Shown here one piece after another: positions 10,078 through 20,975 of a stretch of DNA of 64,000 nucleotides. The first letter of the stretch is position 1. Each line of letters opens with the position of its first letter. The notes under the pieces were generated by a model that did no database searches, was not told where the DNA came from, and was given only the letters and a program-made list of their open reading frames with translations. The stretch covers positions 43,498 through 107,497 of the forward strand of contig JAISLA010000017.1 in NCBI GenBank assembly GCA_031260705.1, in the 5' to 3' direction. This stretch comes from Endomicrobium sp. Lineage in GTDB: Bacteria > Elusimicrobiota > Endomicrobiia > Endomicrobiales > Endomicrobiaceae. A program made the translations under genes and the position numbers.

Positions 10078-10990
10078 TTATCTCCCTATATTGCAAATTA
10101 TCAACTCGTGTGACTTTTTTATATAACTGCCATTATTGTCTTTCAGTCTATTTTCACCTATTCTCGTATCGCCCTGACTAAATGTATATTGCCAAGACGG
10201 TGTCAGCATTTTAAATCCTTTGTACATTTCTCTGACAGCAGTACAATCATTGTATGATAAAATAAAACCACCTTTATGTCGCCTCAGCATTTCGCTTAAT
10301 AGTTTATGCTTAAAGCCATTGTGATGAATAGGGAAATTACGATGCGGGTACATACCGACAAATGTTTTACTATCACCACCTAAATAATACGGCGGGTCTA
10401 AATATAAAAAATCATTTTTGTGTTGCTCTATAATATATTCAAAAGAGTTACATTTAACTTCTATATTTTTTACATCAAAATTCCCTACCTTTTTTACCAT
10501 TTTTTCATATCTTTCTTTTTGCAGATAAACACTTGACGGCGAACCTAAAAAATGGGGACCATACGACGTATTGTGGTTAAAATAGTATATTGCTGCCAAA
10601 TCACACCTATCTATTATTATCTTCTTTCCATTCCAGTGCTGCTTCATTATATTTTTTACTCGTTTGTATTCTTCTTTTGTTGGTTCAAACTTTTTTAAAC
10701 GATTCGCAAGTTCTTTTGCGCACGCAATTTCCACAGAACCACCGCCGAAAAACGGCGATACTATTTTCTTTATACCGTCCGGCAACAACGATACTATTTA
10801 TACCAACCGCTAAACTTTTACCACCGGCATACCTCAATGTAGAATTTACACATCTTTTATACTGAGTCTTTCCTGATGGGCTTTTATATCTATTTAAAAA
10901 CCCCGCTCTTTTATCCTCAAAACTTTCTTCAAAACGGAATTTTGTTTGAGCAACATTTCCATTTATTACTATATTATTTAAACAAGCCAT
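10078..10990 (-). pseudogene. D12-class (Dam-like) adenine-N6 DNA methyltransferase, frameshifted
   Basis: Motif X TLRYAGGKS in frame 10685-10990; motif I PFFGGGSVE and motif IV DPPYYL in frame 10078-10788; frames switch near 10790. Confidence 0.82.
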
Positions 10991-11097
10991 ATTTACTCCC
11001 CAAGAACCACAGATTGTTTTACCAAATCATCAAACATATTTCCATTTCACAAATTATTTACTGTGCGCCGACGAGCGGAGAACGTCCATTCAAAGCT

Positions 11098-12549
11098 TCA
11101 ATTTCTTAAAAATTTGACTGCGGTTCTCAGCGTTTCTGTTCCAAGCACGTCGATTTTACCTTTGTATGACAATTTTTTTAAATTGCTTTGCGGTATTATT
11201 GCTTTTTTAAAGCCGAGTTTTTCTGCCTCGGAAAGTCTTTCCGCAGCAAGAGTTACGGAACGAACTTCACCGGCAAGACCAACCTCGCCGAAAACTATCA
11301 TATCTTTAGGACATATAAAACCAGAATTGGCAGACACTATAGCACAAGCGGCAGCCAAGTCTGCAGAGGTCTCTTTAATCTTTACGCCGCCTGCTATATT
11401 TACAAAAACATCCTGCATTTCAAGAGGCAGATTAAGTCTTTTTTCCAAAACCGCTATCAGAATTGTAATGCGGTTTGCGTCGTATCCGGAAACCATTCTG
11501 CGAGGTATGCCAAAAGCAGTTCTTGCAGTCAGAGCCTGAACTTCCAAAAGAATAGGTCTTGTCCCTTCCATTGCCACAGTCACAGTATTTCCGGCAGCTT
11601 CCGCCACACGCTCTCCCAAAAAAATAAGCGACGGATTTGAAACTTCAGAAAGTCCTGAGGAGTTCATCTCAAAAATTCCGATTTCACTTGTAGGTCCAAA
11701 CCTATTTTTATATGCTCTTAAAATTCTGTACGTCTGCCGGCGTTCATTCTCAAAATATAACACTGTGTCAACAATATGCTCCAAAACTCTAGGACCTGCC
11801 AAGTCACCTTCTTTTGTAACATGTCCTAAAAGAAACACGGCAATATTTTTTGATTTTGCGACTCTTAAAAGCTCTGCCGCAGTTTCCCTCACCTGTCCCA
11901 CTGTGCCGGGAGCGCTTGAAAGATCGGGATGATAAGTTGTCTGAATTGAATCTATAACCAGAAACTTAGGATCTATTTTATTTACGGCGTCTATAATATT
12001 TTTAAGATTTGTTTCAGAAGCTAAAAAAATATTACCCTTTTTTACTTTAAGGCGTTCGGCGCGTGCTTTAACCTGAGAAAGAGATTCCTCGCCTGATATG
12101 TAAAGAACCGTCCCTCTATCGCTTAAAGAATCCGATATATGCAGCATCAGCGTAGATTTTCCGATTCCGGGCGCTCCGCCTAAAAGTATTAAAGATCCCG
12201 GTACGATCCCTCCGCCTATCATATTGTCAAATTCTTTTATTGCAGTTTGATATCTTGAGAAATCTTTGACCGAAATATCTTTTAATTTCAAAACTTCAGA
12301 TGAAAATCCGGTAAGCTGTCTTGAAAGAGAACCTGTTTTGGCAGGCAATGAAAACTTTTCTTCCGCAAAACTGTTCCACGCTCCGCAAGAAGGACATCTG
12401 CCAAGCCATTGGACAGATTCATAACCGCACTGCTGACACAAAAACTTTGTTTTTTGTTTTTTCACTTGTTTAAATATCCTCTTACAGTAAATTCTTATAC
12501 TGATACTTCCTGACGAGGAGAGAGGATGATAGTGGAATACGCTACTCAC
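11098..12549 (-). CDS. radA: DNA repair protein RadA (true start probably internal, near VKKQKTKFLCQQCG)
   Basis: CQQCGYESVQWLGRCPSCGAWNSF zinc finger; GGAPGIGKSTLMLHI; KNRFGPTSEIGIFEM. Confidence 0.96.
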   Translation of the reverse strand: MSSVFHYHPLSSSGSISIRIYCKRIFKQVKKQKTKFLCQQCGYESVQWLGRCPSCGAWNSFAEEKFSLPAKTGSLSRQLTGFSSEVLKLKDISVKDFSRYQTAIKEFDNMIGGGIVPGSLILLGGAPGIGKSTLMLHISDSLSDRGTVLYISGEESLSQVKARAERLKVKKGNIFLASETNLKNIIDAVNKIDPKFLVIDSIQTTYHPDLSSAPGTVGQVRETAAELLRVAKSKNIAVFLLGHVTKEGDLAGPRVLEHIVDTVLYFENERRQTYRILRAYKNRFGPTSEIGIFEMNSSGLSEVSNPSLIFLGERVAEAAGNTVTVAMEGTRPILLEVQALTARTAFGIPRRMVSGYDANRITILIAVLEKRLNLPLEMQDVFVNIAGGVKIKETSADLAAACAIVSANSGFICPKDMIVFGEVGLAGEVRSVTLAAERLSEAEKLGFKKAIIPQSNLKKLSYKGKIDVLGTETLRTAVKFLRN

Positions 12550-13700
12550 CGCAAAACAATGGCGGTAATACCTATAATCCCAAGCAGCATCGTTAAACTT
12601 TTATCCCTGACTTTAAACCTTATATAAGGCACAACCGATATTTTATGCGAAATATCTTCAACCGCAACGCCGGCATAGAGCCATTCTGTTATTCTAAATC
12701 TTATATCTGTACCAATTTCCGGACCGCGTTTATTTCTCCGGAAATTATATGCATTCAGATAAACTTTCAGCGTATTATAAGGAACGTATATAAGCTGGAA
12801 GAGTGAATATCCAAAACCTATACCTACTTTGCTTCTCATCACCCCACCGCAAATTTCTGCTTTTTTTGATATTATGAATCCCAAAAGAGCGTTCACAGCA
12901 TTTATTTTTTCTTTTTCGTCTTTATCCGCTGCAGAGCAGTTATCAATGCTGTTTGTAATTCCCAAATAATAGAATTTATTGTTATCCGGCGCTATTCTAA
13001 CGCCGATATTATTTTTGCATTTCTTATCTCTAAAATTATATCCTCCGGTACAATCCCAGCTGAACTGTAATCTGTCAGCTACTCCAATTACATCATTGAG
13101 GCTGCCGGCAGTCTCTTTTGCAGACGCTATTGTTTCTTTTAAGTCTTTACTTATCTGTTCATCATTTATAAGGAGGGGGCTACAATCGGTCCGTTTCCAT
13201 CATAATATGCAAGCAATTAACATTCATTTTTTCGGAAATATTTCTGATAAATGATATTGTATCTCTTAAATCCTGCTTATTCTGCATAGAAATGTTTGCA
13301 ATTATCAATTGAAAATTTATTAAAGTTGCTCAACATTTGCCGCAAAACGACATTATTTAAAGTATCTTCAATAGAGGGTCTCTGCACCGGCGATATATAA
13401 TCACCTTCTTTCAATCTCGGAAAGCTTGCATCACCCGGAATAATTTCAATGTATTTCATTCCAATAACTCCATAGATGCAATACGCGCGTAAGCATTTTG
13501 GTATAAAAAATATTCTTCCTTATTAAAAGCTTTAATTTTACTTTTGAATCATCTAAAGAAACACCCCTTAAAACTCCTATGTTAATACCGGCTATTTTAA
13601 CTTTAGTTTTCCGCGTAAGACCTGAAATATTGTCGAATTTTGCATAAATACGATAAGTTTTTGTCCAGCGTAAGCGCTCCGGTTGAAATAATTGAAACAA
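12546..13700 (-). pseudogene. MlaD/MCE-domain transport protein, fragmented
   Basis: 13446-13700 carries YRIYAKFDNISGLTRKTKVKIAGINIGVLRGVSLDDSKVKLKLLI (MCE domain); later fragments 13277-13459 and 12546-12965 continue in other frames. Confidence 0.65.
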
Positions 13701-13752
13701 CTATCGCAAGAAGTCCTTATAGCGGTAAAAATTCCAAGTTTGAGCTGATTGT

Positions 13753-14450
13753 TCATATTCTTTCAATTTCAAAAGTTCTATCAGTAACTATCGGACTGTG
13801 ACTTGAACCTTCCACAAACTGCTTTACATATTCGTTTTTAGTATCTCTCGTCTCTTCCGGCGTACCGCTAAAAATAATTTTACCTTCATAGAGCATCATT
13901 ATTCTATCTGCAATTTTATATGCCGATTTCATATCATGCGTTACGGCAATCGAAGTAATCTGCAGATATTCTTTCAAATTTATTATCAAATCGCTTTTAT
14001 ATCAGACATTATCGGATCCAGTCCTGTAGTAGGGATCATCATATAAAATATAGTGCGGCTAATATGCAACAGCTCTTGCAAGTCCGACTCTTTTCTTCAT
14101 TCCACATGAAAGTTCAGATGGTTTTAAATGTTCAATATTTTTCAACTCCACCATTGTAAGACACTGTGCAACTCTCTGTTTTATTTCGCTTTCGCTAAGC
14201 GAAGTAAGAGTCTTTAAACCGAATGCAACAGTCTCAAAAATAGTAAGCGAATCAAAAAGAGCGGATTCCTGAAATACATAACCTACCGATTGATATTCAA
14301 GTCTTAACTGACCAAACGGCATTGCGGCAATGATATTTTTTTCGGACAGTCCGGCAACGTCTAAGCAGCTAAACCTTATTTCCCATCAGGTCTTCTTTTA
14401 TTTGATTCAAGGAGTGTGAAAAACAATGTCTTGCCAAAGCCGTCTTTGTC
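13753..14450 (-). pseudogene. MlaF-type ABC transporter ATPase, fragmented
   Basis: Walker A remnant DGFGKTLFF in 14400-14450; 14059-14322 QSVGYVFQESALFDSLTIFETVAFGL...LSCGMKKRVGLARAVAY; 13753-13989 VTHDMKSAYKIADRIMMLYEGKIIFSGTPEE; frames differ and Walker B is lost. Confidence 0.8.
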
Positions 14451-14542
14451 GCTAAAATGCGATTATAATAATATTGTGAAAAAATGAAAACTGTTAAAGT
14501 CCAACAGACTAAATTCCACCTTTTCTAGATATTTTATTGATA

Positions 14543-15409
14543 TTAATTCCCCATCAGGAAATTAGATTCCGCTTTTAATATTCTCGGCGATCCTGCGTAA
14601 TCTTTGATTATTTCAATATTTTTATAACCGCCAGTTGAAAATACTTGTTTTATTTCACCCGCTTTATATGCATTTAATTCAATCAAAATAAATCCGTTGT
14701 CCTTCAAATATCTGCCGGCTTTACCCGCTATTTTCTTATAAAAAAACAAGCCGCTGTCATCAGCAGTTAAAGCAATCTCAGGCTCGTACTTAAGTTCGGA
14801 TTCTAAAGCATCATACTCTTCATACGAAACATAAGGCGGATTTGAGACAATAATATCAAAACTTTTACCACTTATTCCGCCGAAAACATCGCTTTTAACA
14901 AAATTTATATCAAGAGCATTATTGATCCGTGCATTTTCTTTTGCAATCTCAAGAGCGCTACCGCTTACATCCGAAGCCATAATATCTTTAAATTTACCGA
15001 GTTTTGCCAAACTGACAGCTATACAGCCAGAACCCGTGCATAAATCCAATGCCGAATTCTTATTTTCTTTTTTTGCAAGCTTTAATGCAGTTTCGACTAA
15101 AATTTCAGTTTCAGGCCTCGGTATTAAAACATTTTTATTCACCTTAAATTCAAAATCCATAAACCCGGCAAGCCCCGTTATATAAGCCGCCGGTTCTCTT
15201 TTAGAACGTCTTAAAATATATTTTTCATATTGCAATACTTGTATATCTGTAAGTTTTTGCCTTCTTATAAGAGGAAGTTTTGAACGTTTAGTCTGTAAAA
15301 CAAAACTTAAAAGAACTTCAGCGTCAGATTCAGGCTCAGAAAGCCCTTTTGATTTCAAAAACGTTCCGGCTCTTTTCAGCAAAGAATAAACATTTCCGAC
15401 GACAAACAT
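14543..15409 (-). CDS. prmC: release factor glutamine methyltransferase
   Basis: ALDLCTGSGCIAVSLA, IVSNPPYVSYEE; adjacent to prfA. Confidence 0.94.
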   Translation of the reverse strand: MFVVGNVYSLLKRAGTFLKSKGLSEPESDAEVLLSFVLQTKRSKLPLIRRQKLTDIQVLQYEKYILRRSKREPAAYITGLAGFMDFEFKVNKNVLIPRPETEILVETALKLAKKENKNSALDLCTGSGCIAVSLAKLGKFKDIMASDVSGSALEIAKENARINNALDINFVKSDVFGGISGKSFDIIVSNPPYVSYEEYDALESELKYEPEIALTADDSGLFFYKKIAGKAGRYLKDNGFILIELNAYKAGEIKQVFSTGGYKNIEIIKDYAGSPRILKAESNFLMGN

Positions 15410-16495
15410 TTAAATATTATTTCCCTTAAGTTTAGACTCTATATCGGCTTTAATGAGTTTATTGACAAGCTCTGATAAATTCCCATCCATAACCTCAGTG
15501 ATATTATATACGCTGTATCCTATTCTATGATCCGTAATTCTATTCTGCGGAAAATTATATGTTCTTATCTTTTCTGACCTATCGCCGGAACCAATCTGTT
15601 GCTTTCTCTCACTTGAAAGCCGCCTTTCATGTTCTAAGATTCTTTGTTCATAAATTTTCGCTCTCAAAACTTTAAACGCTTTCGCCCTGTTCTTTACCTG
15701 ACTTCTCTCATCCTGACATGCAACGACAAGCCCTGTAGGTAAATGCGTGATTCTTATTGCTGAATCTGTTTTATTTATATGTTGCCCGCCTGCCCCGGAG
15801 GCTCTGTAAGTATCAACCCTCAAATCCTCCATTTTTATTTCAACATCTACTTCTTCCGCTTCGGGAAGAACAGCCACAGTCACCGCCGACGTATGAACTC
15901 TTCCAGACGCTTCAGTTTCAGGAACTCGCTGGACCCTGTGAGCGCCTCTTTCAAATTTAAAGCAGCGCCATACCTTGCCGCCGTTTATTTCAAATACAAC
16001 TTCTTTATAACCGCCAAGTCCCGTAGGATTTGAACCTAAAACTTCGTATTTCCATCCGTTTCTCTCAGCAAACCTTGTATACATTCTGTACAAATCGCCT
16101 ACAAATAAAGCAGCTTCACTGCCGCCGGTTCCCGCGCGGATTTCTACAATAATATTTTTATCTTCATCCAGATCAGTCGGTATAAGCAAAACTTTTATTT
16201 CATTTTCCATCTGATTCCGTTTCTCAATAAGATCGTTATATTCGGCAAAAGCTATCTCTTTCATTTCAGCATCTTTTGACTTTTGTAATTCTTCGGCATC
16301 TTTTATTTCATTTAAGAGCTTTGAATACTGGATATACTTTTCGACAAGAGGACGAAGATAAAAGTGCTGTTTTGTAAGTTTTCTATATTCTTCCTGATTT
16401 GAAATAATAGACGAATCGCTGAGTTTACTCTCAACTTCTTCAAACATATTATTTAACGATTTCAATTTTTCTAAAAACATAATTTTATCACCCAT
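15410..16495 (-). CDS. prfA: peptide chain release factor 1
   Basis: RASGAGGQHINKTDSAIRITHLPTGLVVACQDERSQ (GGQ motif). Confidence 0.97.
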   Translation of the reverse strand: MGDKIMFLEKLKSLNNMFEEVESKLSDSSIISNQEEYRKLTKQHFYLRPLVEKYIQYSKLLNEIKDAEELQKSKDAEMKEIAFAEYNDLIEKRNQMENEIKVLLIPTDLDEDKNIIVEIRAGTGGSEAALFVGDLYRMYTRFAERNGWKYEVLGSNPTGLGGYKEVVFEINGGKVWRCFKFERGAHRVQRVPETEASGRVHTSAVTVAVLPEAEEVDVEIKMEDLRVDTYRASGAGGQHINKTDSAIRITHLPTGLVVACQDERSQVKNRAKAFKVLRAKIYEQRILEHERRLSSERKQQIGSGDRSEKIRTYNFPQNRITDHRIGYSVYNITEVMDGNLSELVNKLIKADIESKLKGNNI

Positions 16496-16500
16496 AAAAA

Positions 16501-16541
16501 ATATGACAGAACCTTTAAATACGCATAAAAGGTTCTGTCAC
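16501..16541 (-). terminator. intrinsic terminator-like hairpin after rpmE
   Basis: Perfect 13-bp inverted repeat TGACAGAACCTTT...AAAGGTTCTGTCA followed on the minus strand by TATTTTTTATG. Confidence 0.75.
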
Positions 16542-16558
16542 AATATTATCTTTGAAAA

Positions 16559-16894
16559 CTATTTACCCTTAGTTTCTTTTTTTTTCTTTGGGGCCGTTTT
16601 TGCATTTTTAGGCGAAGTAGTGAGTATTTTTCCCGAAGTTTTTCTCGATGCTGAAAACTTCTTTTCGGTTTTCTTTTTTACTATGGTTTTTCCCCCAGTT
16701 TTCGCAAAACGTTTCTGAAATTTTTCAACTCTACCCGCCGTATCTATAAGCTTCTGCTTGCCGGTAAAAAACGGATGGCAGTTTGAACATATTTCTAGCT
16801 TTATTAAAGGCTTTGTCGAGCGTGTTTTAAAAGTATAACCGCACGCACATGAAACCGTGCTTTCTTCATATTTAGGATGTATTGCTTCTCTCAT
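16559..16894 (-). CDS. rpmE: 50S ribosomal protein L31 with long basic C-terminal extension
   Basis: [27 protein letters not shown]...[31 protein letters not shown] then Lys-rich tail. Confidence 0.95.
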   Translation of the reverse strand: MREAIHPKYEESTVSCACGYTFKTRSTKPLIKLEICSNCHPFFTGKQKLIDTAGRVEKFQKRFAKTGGKTIVKKKTEKKFSASRKTSGKILTTSPKNAKTAPKKKKETKGK

Positions 16895-17138
16895 TTCCTG
16901 ACTTCTCCTTTTACCCTGCCGCTACATACTTATTTATACTATCGTATAATTATGCAAAATTTTTACTTTTCAGTCAAACAACAAGACTACTATGGATTAT
17001 GACTCTATTGCAAAAACAGCTATAAAAAAAGAAAGTAAAAAATGACGCAAGAAATTGAAACTACCGTCTAAAAAAATAGAAAATATAAGAAAAGAAAGCG
17101 GCAGGTCACTGCGGAAACGGCGGAAGATGGTCTATATC

Positions 17139-18464
17139 TCAGTCTAGGACACCGTTCCCTAAACTTAAAACCATTTTTTTAAACGCTTTACCCCTTTCTT
17201 CAAAGTTTTCAAACTGATCGAAAGAAGCACAAGCGGGAGAAAGCAGAGCTATATCACCTCTGACAGCAGTTCTAAATATATGTTTTACGGCATTTTCCAT
17301 ATTGCCGCAATCAATAAAAGATGCCCCGTTTAAATCTTTTTTGATTTTATCAGAAGCTTCGCCTATAAGAAAAATTGATTTAACCCTCTGTTTTACAAGT
17401 TCTTTTAAGGGAGTATAAGGAACACCTTTATCGCGTCCGCCCATGATAATCAAAATATTTTTATCAAAAGATTCAAGGGCAACTCTAGCGGAATCAATAT
17501 TTGTCGATTTTGAATCGTTGTAATAATCAACGCCGTTTAAAGTTTTCACAAACTCTATTCTGTGTTCTACGCCTTTATAATTTGAAACAATTTTCTCTAT
17601 AACCGCAGGTTTTACTCCCGCCGCATAAGATGCCGCTGCAGCCGCCAAAATATTTTCTATATTGTGCGTACCGACAATATTAATTTTAGGTTTTATTACG
17701 GAATGTTTTTCTTTAACGTTTATAACTATGCTTCCGCTGTCATAAAATACTCCTTTTTTCAAAGGGTTTTTACTGAAAAAGATTACTGCCGCTTTAGTCT
17801 TTTCAGATATTTTTCGGCAAACTTTATCGTCATAATTTATCACCGTAAAATCCCCATCCCTTTGGTTTATGAATATATTTTCTTTCGCCTTTAGGTATGC
17901 TTCCATTGTTTTGTGATATTCGAGATGGTCCGGAGTAATATTTAACAATACCGATATATCAGGTCTGAAATCAGGAGTATCTCCAAGCTGATAGCTTGAA
18001 AGTTCCATCGTAATAAATGTAGTTTCTGAAGTTTTCAAAGCTCTATCTGCCAAAGGAAAACCTATATTTCCCGACACTATTGAATCTTTATACGCCGCTT
18101 TTATTATTTTTGAAATTAAATTAGTCACAGTAGTTTTGCCATTGGTGCCGGTAACAGCTATAATTTTTTTATATTTAGAATTCTCAAGAGAAAAAGCGAG
18201 TTCGCTCATAATTTTAATCTTTTGTTTCCGAGCTTTTTTTAAAATCGGGATATCAGAATGAACTCCGGGACTTTTTATAATAACATCCGAATTCAGAATT
18301 TTATCTGAATGCCCGCCAAATTCTCTTATGATTTTTTTATTCAGATTTTTTATTTTTCTTTCTTTGCTGTCGCTTGCAAAAACATTATATCCCAATTTTA
18401 CGGCAAGATTTGCGGATGCAATACCGCTTTTGCCGAGACCCAAAATCCCTATATTTTTTTTCAT
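17139..18464 (-). CDS. murD: UDP-N-acetylmuramoylalanine--D-glutamate ligase
   Basis: VTGTNGKTTVTNLI, NITPDHLEYHKTMEAYLKAKENIF, YYNDSKSTN. Confidence 0.95.
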   Translation of the reverse strand: MKKNIGILGLGKSGIASANLAVKLGYNVFASDSKERKIKNLNKKIIREFGGHSDKILNSDVIIKSPGVHSDIPILKKARKQKIKIMSELAFSLENSKYKKIIAVTGTNGKTTVTNLISKIIKAAYKDSIVSGNIGFPLADRALKTSETTFITMELSSYQLGDTPDFRPDISVLLNITPDHLEYHKTMEAYLKAKENIFINQRDGDFTVINYDDKVCRKISEKTKAAVIFFSKNPLKKGVFYDSGSIVINVKEKHSVIKPKINIVGTHNIENILAAAAASYAAGVKPAVIEKIVSNYKGVEHRIEFVKTLNGVDYYNDSKSTNIDSARVALESFDKNILIIMGGRDKGVPYTPLKELVKQRVKSIFLIGEASDKIKKDLNGASFIDCGNMENAVKHIFRTAVRGDIALLSPACASFDQFENFEERGKAFKKMVLSLGNGVLD

Positions 18465-18471
18465 CTACTTT

Positions 18472-19557
18472 TCACCTCAATTTAAGTGATGCAAAAGAAA
18501 GTATTGCCAAAATTACGCCCGCTATCCAAAATCTTACCGTAACTTTCGTTTCGCACAGTCCAAGCATTTCATAATGATGATGAAGCGGAGACATTTTAAA
18601 TACTTTTTTACCCGTTCTTTTGTAATAAAACACCTGTATAAGAACTGAAAGCGCTTCAATAACAAAAACACCACCTAAAAGAACCAAAACAAGTTCCTGC
18701 TTTACAAACAGAGACACCATACCCAGCACTCCGCCTAGAAACAAACTGCCGGTATCACCCATAAAAATTTCCGCTGGATACGAGTTATACCACAAAAAAC
18801 CAAGACCCGATCCCATCACTGCAAACAGAAAAATTGATATTTCTCCAGCGCCGGAAACGTTAATAATCTTTAAATAATTTGCTACATGGAAATGTCCGGC
18901 AAAATACGCAAACAAAGCAAGGCTAAAAGCTACAATAGTTATATTGCCCACGGCAAGACCGTCAAGACCATCCGTTAAATTTACGGCATTTGAACTGCCT
19001 ACAATTACAATAATCACAAATAAGGTGTACAAAAAAGAAAAATTTATAAAAAAACTTTTAAGAAAAGGAACGTTTACCAACGTTGCAAATTCCGGATTTG
19101 ACGGAAAAAAATTTAAATATGCGGCGAGAGCGGCGGCAAAAACCGTCTGACCAAAAATCTTACTTTTTACCGAGAGTCCGTTTGAATTTCTTTTCTTAAG
19201 TTTCAAATAATCGTCGCAAAATCCCAAAAACCCAAGCCATAAAGTTCCTGTTAAAAGCCAGAGAATAAACCTGTTATCGAGTCTCGCCCATAAAAACGTC
19301 GATGTAACTACCGACAGCAGTATAAGCAAGCCGCCCATAGTCGGAGTGCCGTTTTTGCTTAAATGCGTCGCGGGACCATCTGTTCTCACTATTTGTTTTA
19401 TTCTAAAATTTTCTAGCTTCTTTATAATGCAAGGTCCGGCAATAAAACAAATCAAAAGACTTGTTAAAATGGCGCCGCCGGCGCGGAAAGTTATGTATTG
19501 AAAAATATTAAACGGTGTAAATATACTACTTAAACGGTAAAAGATATGATACAGCAC
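18472..19557 (-). CDS. mraY: phospho-N-acetylmuramoyl-pentapeptide transferase
   Basis: GTPTMGGLLILLS, NAVNLTDGLDGLA, MGDTGSLFLGG, MSPLHHHYE. Confidence 0.97.
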   Translation of the reverse strand: MLYHIFYRLSSIFTPFNIFQYITFRAGGAILTSLLICFIAGPCIIKKLENFRIKQIVRTDGPATHLSKNGTPTMGGLLILLSVVTSTFLWARLDNRFILWLLTGTLWLGFLGFCDDYLKLKKRNSNGLSVKSKIFGQTVFAAALAAYLNFFPSNPEFATLVNVPFLKSFFINFSFLYTLFVIIVIVGSSNAVNLTDGLDGLAVGNITIVAFSLALFAYFAGHFHVANYLKIINVSGAGEISIFLFAVMGSGLGFLWYNSYPAEIFMGDTGSLFLGGVLGMVSLFVKQELVLVLLGGVFVIEALSVLIQVFYYKRTGKKVFKMSPLHHHYEMLGLCETKVTVRFWIAGVILAILSFASLKLR

Positions 19558-20975
19558 TATTTATTTCTCTGCTCTAAAATACTATAAAACTCTGCGTAAA
19601 TCTCTTCAAGTTTCATACCCCTTGACGCCTTAAATAAAAATACGCAATCGCCGCCGGCAGGAATCTGCCTAAGCTGAGCTAAAAGAGCATCAGAGTTCTT
19701 TGAATGAAAAACATTTTCATTATTTAAAGCTTCTTTTGTATAAAAACTCATTTCGCCAAAAAGATGAACAGAATTTATATTCTGGGCATTGATAAACTTC
19801 CCAAGTTCAAAATGATAATCGGCTGATTTATCACCGAGTTCAAGCATATCGCCCAGCACAAGATTAATCTTTTTTCCGCCGTAAGACTGAAGTACTGCCT
19901 GTATTGCTTTTCTCACCGAAGACGGATTTGCATTATAAGCGTCATTTATTAAAACGACATCCGTTCTAGTTTTGAGAGTTTCCATCCTCATTTTGGGCGG
20001 CATAAAACTTTCTATGCCACATTTTATTTCGTCAAGAGAAAATCCGAATCCGATTGCACAGGCGGCTGCGACTAAAGCGTTTGACACATTAAACCTACCC
20101 TTTGCAGGCATTGTAATTTTCACCGAGGTTTTCTTATAAAAAATCTCAAAATCTATTTTATCGGAATATAACTTTATATTTTTTGCACAGACGTCCGCCG
20201 CATCATCCAAAGCAAACGCAATAATTTTACGGCTGACATATCGAGGCGCCGTTCTTAAAAACTCATCGTCATTATTTATAACGATAAATCCAGTTTCTTT
20301 TACATTGTCAAACAAAACTTTTTTTTCTTCAAATACACCTTCCGGAGAAATAAAAGTTTCTAAATGCGAAAACCCTACATTTGTAATGATACCGGCATCC
20401 GGCTTTAAAATGTCAGACAATATTTTAATTTCACCGCGCAAAGATGTCCCCATTTCAAAAACAGCATACTCAATATCCGAAGTTAAATTAAATATTGAAA
20501 GAGGAAGACCTATTCTATTATTAAAATTGCCCTTACTTGAAAGCGTCCGTCCTTTTCTATTAAAAATCGAAACCAGTATTTCTTTTGTAGTGGTCTTGCC
20601 GTTTGACCCCGTAATACCGGCTATTTTTATATTTTTAAATTTCGTTCTATATGATTTTGCAAATTCTCCAAGAGAAATAAGCGTGTCATTAGTTTTAATT
20701 ATTAAAACAGAATCCGGAATTGATTTCGTAAAATCTTTTCCGGATTCTGTTTCAATTTTATCTTTTGAACATACTACGGCAGCTGCGCCTTTATCAATCA
20801 CTTCTTTTATAAAATCATGTCCGTCATAGCGAGCGCCCCTTATAGCAAAATATACTTCACCTTTTTTTATTGTTCTTGAATCTATCGAAACACCATTTGC
20901 AGAAAATCCGGGGTTTCCCTTTACAAATTTCCCGCTAATAGCACGCATTAAATCTTTAAGATAAAACGTTTCCAC
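19557..20975 (-). CDS. murF: UDP-N-acetylmuramoyl-tripeptide--D-alanyl-D-alanine ligase
   Basis: GITGSNGKTTTKEIL, NDAYNANPSSVRKAI. Confidence 0.96.
   Translation of the reverse strand: METFYLKDLMRAISGKFVKGNPGFSANGVSIDSRTIKKGEVYFAIRGARYDGHDFIKEVIDKGAAAVVCSKDKIETESGKDFTKSIPDSVLIIKTNDTLISLGEFAKSYRTKFKNIKIAGITGSNGKTTTKEILVSIFNRKGRTLSSKGNFNNRIGLPLSIFNLTSDIEYAVFEMGTSLRGEIKILSDILKPDAGIITNVGFSHLETFISPEGVFEEKKVLFDNVKETGFIVINNDDEFLRTAPRYVSRKIIAFALDDAADVCAKNIKLYSDKIDFEIFYKKTSVKITMPAKGRFNVSNALVAAACAIGFGFSLDEIKCGIESFMPPKMRMETLKTRTDVVLINDAYNANPSSVRKAIQAVLQSYGGKKINLVLGDMLELGDKSADYHFELGKFINAQNINSVHLFGEMSFYTKEALNNENVFHSKNSDALLAQLRQIPAGGDCVFLFKASRGMKLEEIYAEFYSILEQRNK

Noticed and set aside
12979-13254. Plus-strand ORF 12979-13254
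   Set aside because: Antisense to the mlaD pseudogene; no independent support.
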